NCBI RefSeq assembly: GCF_017876295.1 | Contig: NZ_JAGINT010000002.1 | Location: 1,364,001 to 1,428,000 of the forward strand | Length of the DNA stretch: 64,000 nucleotides | Direction: 5' to 3' | DNA from: Kribbella aluminosa | Lineage (GTDB): Bacteria; Actinomycetota; Actinomycetes; Propionibacteriales; Kribbellaceae | Shown: one piece after another, positions 46,101 through 55,100 of the stretch | Layout of the letters: every line of letters begins with the position of its first letter | Position numbering within the stretch: the stretch's first letter is position 1 | The notes under the pieces: generated by a model | What the model was told of the DNA's origin: nothing | Database searches by the model: none | The model's input: only the letters and a program-made list of their open reading frames with translations | Made by a program: the position numbers and the translations under genes

Positions 46101-49100
46101 CGGCGTTGGACGTGGTGGTCGCCGGGGCGCCGCTGCTCCCGGACGGGCAGCCGACGTACCCGATGACCTGGGACGAGGCGACGGATCTGAAGGTGCTCCC
46201 GACGACGGTGCGCAGGTTGAGCAGCGGGGGTGTTGCCGGATCCGTTGCGTCGCTTGGCGAGCACTCCGGGGTGTTCCTGGTCGACGGGCCGGACGGCCGG
46301 GAGTGGGCCGTGAAGCTCTGGCCGAGTGGGCGGTACGACAAGCAGATCATGACCGAGCTGGAGGGCCAGCGTGGTGCGGCGCTGACCGGGTACGGGCCGG
46401 AGCTGTACGGGCTGGTCAAGGCGACGATCGGCGGGCGGGAGTACGCCGGTGTCGCGATGGAGCCGGTGCCGGGCGGGTTCACCAGCACCAGCAGTCTCGA
46501 CCCCGGGGTGATCGCGGAGACGGACCGGTGGCGCGCGGCCGTCACGTTCGACACCGTCCGGCAGCTCGACGACTACCTGCACCGGCTGCTGGAGGTGGAC
46601 TACCACGTCCGGCTCGACCTCCAGTGCTTCGTCGACGGCACCGGAACTCTGCACCCGATCGACTTCGAGTTCGTCCGCCGGCTGCCGGCCGACCCGGCGG
46701 CCCGCGCCACCGCGATCGAGGAACACGGCCTGGGCTCGTACGTCGCCCGCAGCGTCCGCGACAACCTGCTGACCGCCGCGATCGAAAACGCCCGGGCAAA
46801 GGCGGAGCAGACCGGTCGCTCCCGACTGCAAACGAAGACACCACTGCACGACGAGGCGCCGGCCACCCCGAACGGGATGACGGGGGACGGTGCGCGGCGG
46901 GTGGTGGAGGCGGTGGCGCGGGAGCTGCGGCTGCCGCGTGGCATCAGGCTGAAGTTCGTCATCGACGTGGACACTCCGACGTTGGTTCGGAAGTACGGGA
47001 TCGGACCCGCCGACGGACCGCGCCCGGGCTACTTCCGGATGGAGGGCGGGACTGGCGTGGTCTACGTGTCCGCTCGTGATCACCTGACCGCGAGCGACGT
47101 CAGAGCGACCGTCTGGCACGAGGTGGTCGGGCACTACGGCTGGCGGTTGTTCAGCCCGGAGCAGCGGGCGCAGACACTGGCCGAGGTACACGCGCTCCGC
47201 AGCCTCGCCCCGGAACTGTCGGCGCGGATCGAGGACCTGTACAAGGACGAGCCGGCCGACATCCGCGACGAGGAGTTCCTCGCCGCGCTGGCCGAGGGCG
47301 GCGTACCGAAGCGGATCCTGCGCCCGTGGAACCGCCTGCTGACCACGAGCATCGGCGACCTCTTCCGCAAGCTGCACATCATCACCGACGAACAGCTCGA
47401 CAACGCCCGCCGCAACAACGAACTCGAGCCGCTCTACAAGATCCTCCGGTCCCTGGTCCGCGCCGTACGCCGGAACCGGCCGGTGTACGACGCCTCGGCG
47501 GCCGTCGTCCGCACCCGCACCAACCAGCCTGGGCCGAACATCTCGCGGATCCGCCCGGCGCGAGCGAACAAGTACGACGGCGGTGGTCTGCCCGCGTTCA
47601 CCGCCGGACTGGTGGAGTCGTCGTACGACGACCTCCTGAACGGCACCGCCGACGACCAGGCGCTCGCCGCGGTGCTGTCAACCGGCACCGTCAAGCGGTT
47701 CCTGGTAGACGCAGCGGACGAGAACCACTTCGAGATCGAAGGCGCCCGCCTGGCACCGCACCACCTCGCGGTGATGGTCGACTTCTACCGCGACGTGTCG
47801 ATCGTGCTCGACGGCGCCCCGCGCGACCTCGCCCAGCGACTCGCGAACATCATGGGCGTCGACATCACGATCCGTACGGCGAACGGCTGGCAGGTCCTGC
47901 ACCCGAAGCCGGAGCCGCAGCGCGAAGGCACCGTCGAGCTCCGTCCGGACGGTACCTACCTGGTACGGACGCCCGCGCACCCGGACGGCGTACTGATCGA
48001 AGACGTCGAGCCGCACCTCGGCCGGCTGCTCGGGATCGGCGGGTCGAAGGCGGCGTTCGCGTTCTACGACAAGGTCGTGCTGATCGCGCTGCCGACGGTC
48101 GAGGTGTCGCTCTTCACCCAGCTCGACCGGCTCGAAGGGCTGCTGGATAAGCCGGGAGCGGCGGACGTGATCGCTCCGCTGCACTACACGACGGTGTTCG
48201 GGCGGGACGTGTTCGTGGCCGACCGGTTCCCGCGGATCAGCCGCGACGTGTGGGTCAGCGTCCCGGACTTCGCCGCACCGGACGCGCTCCGCCCGACGCA
48301 GGCCTCGCTCGACAGCCTGCTCGCGATCCGCGAGTTCTTCGTCGCGAACAACCTGATGATCGGCGACCTGCAGTTCGGTATCGACCGGGACGGCCGGTTC
48401 TGGGTGTACGACGTCGGCCGCGTCCGCCCGCTCGCGTACGACCTGCCCGCGGGCACTAACGTGGACATGTTCGCGAAGGCGAACCCGCTCGAGGTCGTCG
48501 ACGCCTGGATCGCCTGGGCGGCGGCCGGGCACACATTCACCCCGAACGGCCGGCCCCGCAGATCCCCAGCGCCGCGCGCAGACCTGCAACCTCCGTCGTA
48601 CGACTGGAACACCGCGACCCCGGACCACTCGCCCGCGCAGCTCTACCCGGACACACCGGAAGCTCGTGAACGCGTAGCCGCGGAGCTGGAACGCGCGTAC
48701 GTCGCCGCCCGCACCGGCTACGGCCCGGTCCCGGTCGGTCTGGTCAGGACAGAGCTCGACGGCGCGCCGTACGTCGGGTTCGCCGTGCAGCCGGTCGATC
48801 CCGCAGTACACACCGAGGCGGTCACGCTCGACACCGTCTACCAGCTGCACGAGTACGTACGCCGGTTGCATGCCCTCGGCTACTACCCAGCGGGCGAGCT
48901 GCAAGGGGCCGTCGACGTACACGGCACCTTCCACGCCGTCGACTCGATCGGAATCGAACCTCTGCCGGGCGACGCGGAGTTCGCCGATCAATTGCTGCAG
49001 GCAGCGTTCGACAACGTGAAGCGTGCCGTCGGCAACGAAACCGGCCGGGACCGGCGGGTGCACCGGGATCAGCCGCGCGGTGGTGCCGGCAGCATCTATC

Positions 49101-52100
49101 GCAGCAACTTCCGCGGCGACGGCCGTCGCAAGCAGAACCCTGCCGCCGTCTGGGCGGCCGCCGAGCAGGCGCTGCCGCAGATCGCCGCCGCGGTCGGATC
49201 GGTGCGCAGCGACGTACGGGCGATCGCCCTCGACGCGAACCGGATCACGATCACCTTCTGGCGCAAGCCGGACCTCACCCTCGAGCTGAGCGTTTCCGGC
49301 GACTTCACGAACGCCGGGCCGATCCGCTGGGAACGGACCGCCGAGTCCATGCACTGGGCCCGGATCACGCTGTCCCCGCGGACCCGCGACGAGGTCGTCG
49401 GCCGCGCGATCACCAACGCGCTCGCCGGCATCGTCGCGGCACACGACGGCGCGACGCCGGACGCGCACGCCGAGGTCGCGCGGCACGCCGAGGTGGGTTA
49501 CCTGGTCGGCCGGGTGGAACGCGGCGAGTCGCGGTACCACTTCCGCAAGGAACTCCGGATCCTGCTGCACCACCTGGGCAAAGCCGGCAGCGACCTCCCA
49601 CCCGCTCTCCAGCAGCGCGTCGCGGCCGTGCTGCGTCGTGGCGCGATCGGCACATGGGTGGTGGAGAAGGCCACCCCGAAACTCAACGAGCTGGAGGACG
49701 GCTGGACCGACCCGGCCGCGTTCCGTCCGGCGCAGCTGCCGGCGCTCGACACCAGTCAGCCGTTCGCGCAGGATCCGGCCGTGGATCGCTTTGTGCACGG
49801 GCTGTTCCAGCACTTCGCGAAGCAACCGGACACGTCGCCCGAGCCCGGTCATTCGGTGAGCCGGCTGACGGTACTCCGCGAGCAGCCGATGCTGCGGCAG
49901 TTCGTCAACTGGCACGGCCCGGTCAAGGCCGCCGAGCTCGGCAAGCTGGACCCGAGCCAGTTCGCAGCCCAGCTCAACGCCTCCGACCGGCAGTCCGTCG
50001 CGGCGGCGTTCGCCCGTCTCCGCAGCCTGCTCCAGCAACGCGAGACCGCGACGTCCGTACGGCGCCGTCGTACCGCGGCTCGGCAGTTCTCCGAGCTGGC
50101 CCACGCGCTCGGGGTGGCGACGCACGACGACCTCCGCTCCGCGCTGCCACACGACCTCGCGGCCGCGGTCGCCGACCTGGAGCCCAGCCTGCTCCAGCGG
50201 GCCAACCGATCCGTCGACGGCGGCGCCAAGTCCATGCCCGGACTACGCGCCGACCTCATCCTCGGATTCTTGGAGACCGTCCCGGCCGGCATGGCGTCCG
50301 CCGCGGTGCTCGCGGGCAACGGCCGGGTCGGTCTCGCCGCCGCGGTACTGATGGGCGCCGTCGCACTCTCCCCGGTGCGCACGATCGCCAACCGGTACGT
50401 CGAATCCCGCGAGGAGCAGGTGAAGTCCGACCGCCGGACCTACCGCCGCGCCCTCGACGAGCAAGCGCGCGAACCGCAACGCGCCGTCCTCGGGAACGCC
50501 GTTCGGACCGCCTATCAGAAGGTCCTGTCCGCGGCCGGCGTACCGAGCAGTCCGCGCCCGGTGCCGCGCGCGGACCTGCCTGTCCCGGAGAAGAAGGCGC
50601 CGGCGCTGACCACGCCGTGGTGGTCGTTCCCAGTGCGCAGTTCGATCCCGATCGCGGCCGCGGCGATCCCGATGACGTTCGTCGTATCGCCGGTGGTCGT
50701 CGGCGCCACGGTCGGCCTGGCGGTCGCGGTCGTCAGCTCCACCCAGTACCTGTTCGCCCGGCATCAGGCGACGCTGGACGACGAACGCCGTACCCGTGAC
50801 TACGAGTGGCGGAGCTGGCGGCAACTGGTCGAGGAGATCCGCGGTACCGCCGACCAGCTCGTCCGGTTGCGGGCCCTCGGCAACCAACTCGGTGAGCCGG
50901 GCGTCACGGTCCCGGCCTTCGACTTCGAGGCGCCGACGGATCACACCGGCCGTGGCGTGGTCCCGGCCAAGCCGTACTTCGCCGGCCGCGAGCTGCCGCT
51001 CGGCACGGTACCGATGGCGCACCGCGTCACCAGCGTGTACCTCCAGCAGCAGCTCGACGCGGCGCCGACAGCCGTACTGGAGGCGCTGTCCCGGCTCGGG
51101 ACGATCGGTGCCGTGTCCGGACTCGTCGAGGCGTTCCACGCCGAGGCTAACCGGAACGCGTTCGACCGCCGGATGCACAACTGGCTGGACCTGCTCCGGC
51201 TCGCGGTCCAGGCCTGTACGGACGAGATCAACGATCCGCTGCTCGCCCGGCTGGACGCGCTGCTGGCCGAGGCATCCGAGGGGACGGTGCCGATCCCGGT
51301 GCTCCCGCCGTGGTCTCCTGTCCTGCATCCCGACCGCGAGGCCACGACACCGCGGCGCTGGTACGCCGTCGGCGCGTTCGCGATCGGGGCCTCCGGCATC
51401 GGCGTGGCCAGCTCGATGGTGTACGCCTTCCACCTCGATCCGCTCTACCTCTGGCAGGCCACGTTCGCCGGCGTCGTGCTGCCGGTCAGCTTCTACGCGA
51501 AGTACCTGCGCCGGCGGATGCGGGTCAAGGCGGACATGGCCGAGCGGGACCGCGGTGCCGAGAAGCGTGCCGCCGACGAGCTCGACCGGGATCGCGCCAC
51601 CGCCGCCGACGCCGCGCACGAGGTCGACCGGATCGAGGACGCCGTCGCCGGACAGACACCGCGGACCCGGCCGGCGCCGACCAGCGAACTGACCGCGTTC
51701 ATCGCGTTCGAGCGCCGTGAGGACCGCGGCTCCGCCGAACTCAGCCGCCTGCTGATCAAGCTCGGAAAGCTGGACGCCGAGTGGCACCGGCTTCTGCCGG
51801 GGTACGACGAGCTGCACGAACTCACCGACGTACTCGTGGCGATCTCCACCACGCTGTCGCAGTACGCCGACGCGCTGCACAAGCTCGGCGTCGACCCGCA
51901 CCTGAGGCTCGCGGGCCCGCAGGACCGTCCGGTCAGCGACTCGGTGCTGCACCACGACCCGGTGCACGCGCGGATCCTCTCGGACCGCACCTGGACCTCG
52001 AGCGCTCCTGCCGAGGACGCGGCCCTGATCGCCGCCAAGATCCACCTCGCCACCGGCAACCGGTACGGCCCGTTCTCGCTCTCGCAGATCAAGGCACAGG

Positions 52101-55100
52101 CGACGACCGGCAAGCTCCTGCTCGACATCGCCGCAGACCTGGTCGCCGATGCAGAACGCCGCCGCGGGCCGTCCCGGTCCGCCGACAGCCGAGCGCTGAA
52201 GGCCCGTGTGGACTTCCTGCGCAGCCTGACCGCGGACCGGGCGCGGGCGATCCCGGCACGCCTCCTCCAGCAGCAACAGATCCCGATCGACTGGCCGACG
52301 TACGCGCGGATGCGGATCAACGCGATCCAGCAACAGCGCAGCGAACTCACCGAACGGGCCGCCGCCCGCACCGAGAGCGCGGCCGAAACGAAGGACAAGG
52401 ACAAGGAAGCCCGGCACACGGCGATCGCCGCAGCCTGTGCGGCGGCCGCGGACCAAGGCGAACGGGCACGCCTTGCGTGGCAGGCGTTCCGCACCAGCAA
52501 AACACCCGCCACGCTGGCGATCGCCCAGCAGGCGGAGGCGCTGTATCAGCAGCGGCTCGCAGAGAGTCTGCCGTCGAAGGACGTGCTGCAGACCGCGATC
52601 GTCTCCGGCGACCTCCCGCACCTGACCGCACTCGCCGACGAGCTGAACTCCGCGCTTGCGCAAGCAGGCAAGGAGTTCCGGTTCACGCCCGAGCTGCTGC
52701 ACCGCACGCTGCGGGCGGAGACGCGCCGGCTGCTGTCGCCCGGCGGGCTGGTCCTGACAGTCGGCAACGACCCGCAGGCGGACGTCAGCGAGCTGGTCCA
52801 GTTCGAGCTGGTTCTCGATCCGAGCCAGTTGCGGGAGGTACTGAACCACCCGGTCACGTTCGAGGAGGGTCAGCTCGGCCAGATCGTGCAGGGTGGCACC
52901 AGCATCGGTACGACGACCACCACGACGTACGGCGCGAACGGCGCACTGAAGCTCGGCACCGCACTGGCCGGACTGCCGGACCACAACCCGGTGAAGGCGG
53001 TGTCGACGGTCGTCTCGCCGAGTATCGAGTACGCGAAGCACACCGGCCTGAGCGTGACCGGCGGCGCGACGGAGTACGGACTCCCCGGCGCGGTCGACGT
53101 GATCCAGGGCGAGATCCTCCGGTTCCGCGCGAGCCGGCCGCGCTGGACCTGGCGGATGCGGACGTCCGCGGTCGGCGCCTGGTCGGAGCAGCGCGTGGTC
53201 GCCGGCCGAGAGACGCTCGACCTCGGGATCAGCCACGCGTACACGGTCGGCGCGCCGACGGACACGGTGACGATCGAGGACCTCGGCGGCACCCGCGGTA
53301 CGGCGTTGCCCGAGCATGCCGCATCCCGCGTCGACGGGCTGAACGACCTGGCCGACCGGGCGATTGCTGGCCTGCGGCAACGACTGAAGAAGCTCGACCG
53401 GATCGGTCACGACCAGCTCCGGAGCATGCTCACCGACGACGTACCGGGCCGGCTCGCGCAGACCACCCGTCCGGGCGGCCTGATCCGGCCGATCACCACC
53501 GACGGTCGCGTCGTCGCGTACGCACAGCTCGAGACCGTCGTGGTGTGGGAGCAGACGACGATGCTGGGCGACAGTTCGAAGGACCACAAGGTCGAGCGGC
53601 TCCGGGTCGGCTTCTCGGGTACGTCGGGAAGCCAGACCACCTCGGCCGGGCAGTCGTACGCGATCTCGGCCGGCGGTACGGCGATCCACGACGTGCTCGG
53701 CACGCCCTGGGACGTCGGGGCGAGCGGCAAGGCGGGGCTCAGTACCGGGTCCGACGTCACCGCGAGCACCGGCGACCTGGCGATCCACCCGAGCGTGCAG
53801 CGGGTCCAGCCGACCGTCGGCGTGAAGCTCCGGCTGGTGCATCGCCTGACGATCCACCGCGTCGACGAGCGCGACAGCTTCACGCTGAGGACCGAGGGCG
53901 ACGCCGTACTGCGGATGCCCGAGAACGACGCGTTCCGCTACGGGCTTCCCGTTCCGGCGGCCGCGATCGTCCGGGGCGAGGACGGGCAACCGAAGTACGG
54001 CAAGGACAAACGGTTGCTGCTGCGCGGTGATCCCGAGCCGCAGGAGAAGGCGTACAAGCTCCCGGCCTGGATGCAGGCGATCCGGGGCGCGGGGCCTGCG
54101 CTCGTCCAGGAACTCAGTGGTGCCGACAAGGTGCTGAAGGACTTCCTCGACCACCTGGCCACGAAGGGGCTGATCCCGAACGGCGAGCTCGGCGGCAAGA
54201 ACCCGGCGCTGGTCGCGAGCCAGCTGGCGAACCTCGAACGGGTCCGCGAGCAACTGTCGCGTCATCGCCTGGAGACCGGCTACGACCTCGCGGCCCAGGA
54301 AGGCATCCTGTTCCAGCTCGACCTGCACCGGCCCGGCCGGCTGCCGGAGCAGCACACGTACCGGATCAAGATCTACCCGGAGACGGCGAAGGCCGAGTTC
54401 CTCGGACTGACCGAAGGCCAGACCGTGGTCAACCTGGACATCGGCTCGAACAGCACCGGCAAGTCCGGCGGCTGGTCGCACAGCCTGCCCTGGCAGTTCC
54501 GGGGCGGCCTCAGCAACAAGGCGAAGGTGGGAACGACCCCCGACGGCGGGGTGACGCGCGGGCGGTCGGCACTCGGCCGGTTCGTCAGCTGGGCAACCGG
54601 AAGCACCGTGAACCGGGTGTCGCTGACCGAGAGCACCGCGAAGGTCGCCGTCTTCGACGTACCGCACACGATCGTCGTCACCGACCTGACCGACGAGTCC
54701 ACGCCGATCGCCGTCGCCGACGGAACGGCCCGGATCTCGATCGACAGCGAGTTCTGCGCCGGCGACACCGCACCGGTGCCGGCGATCGCCGACCAGGTCG
54801 ATCCGTTGCTGTTGCGCTCGGCAACTTTCCAGGCGGTCGACATCGGTGACCCGGTCGGCCGGCTGCTGAAGGTCCTGCCGCAGCTCGCCCGCGCGGACAG
54901 CTCGGCGTTGCACCACCTCAGCGCGTTCCTGAACCCGCGCAACCTGGCGGCGCGGCCCGAGCTGCTGGTCGCGCCGTACCGGACCGGCCTGCTCGTCACA
55001 CCGGTGCCGTCGACGCCCGGACAGGCCGTCGCGCAGGGCCGCATCACCACGGGCCGCGCGAAGCTGACGGTCACCTCGGCGCTGCGGAACCTCCGGTACG

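Noticed and set aside
41891..47377. A 1,828-codon open frame on the minus strand
   Set aside because: It mirrors the giant gene's codon structure in high-GC DNA; its translation is Arg/Pro/Val/Gln-rich without domain motifs.
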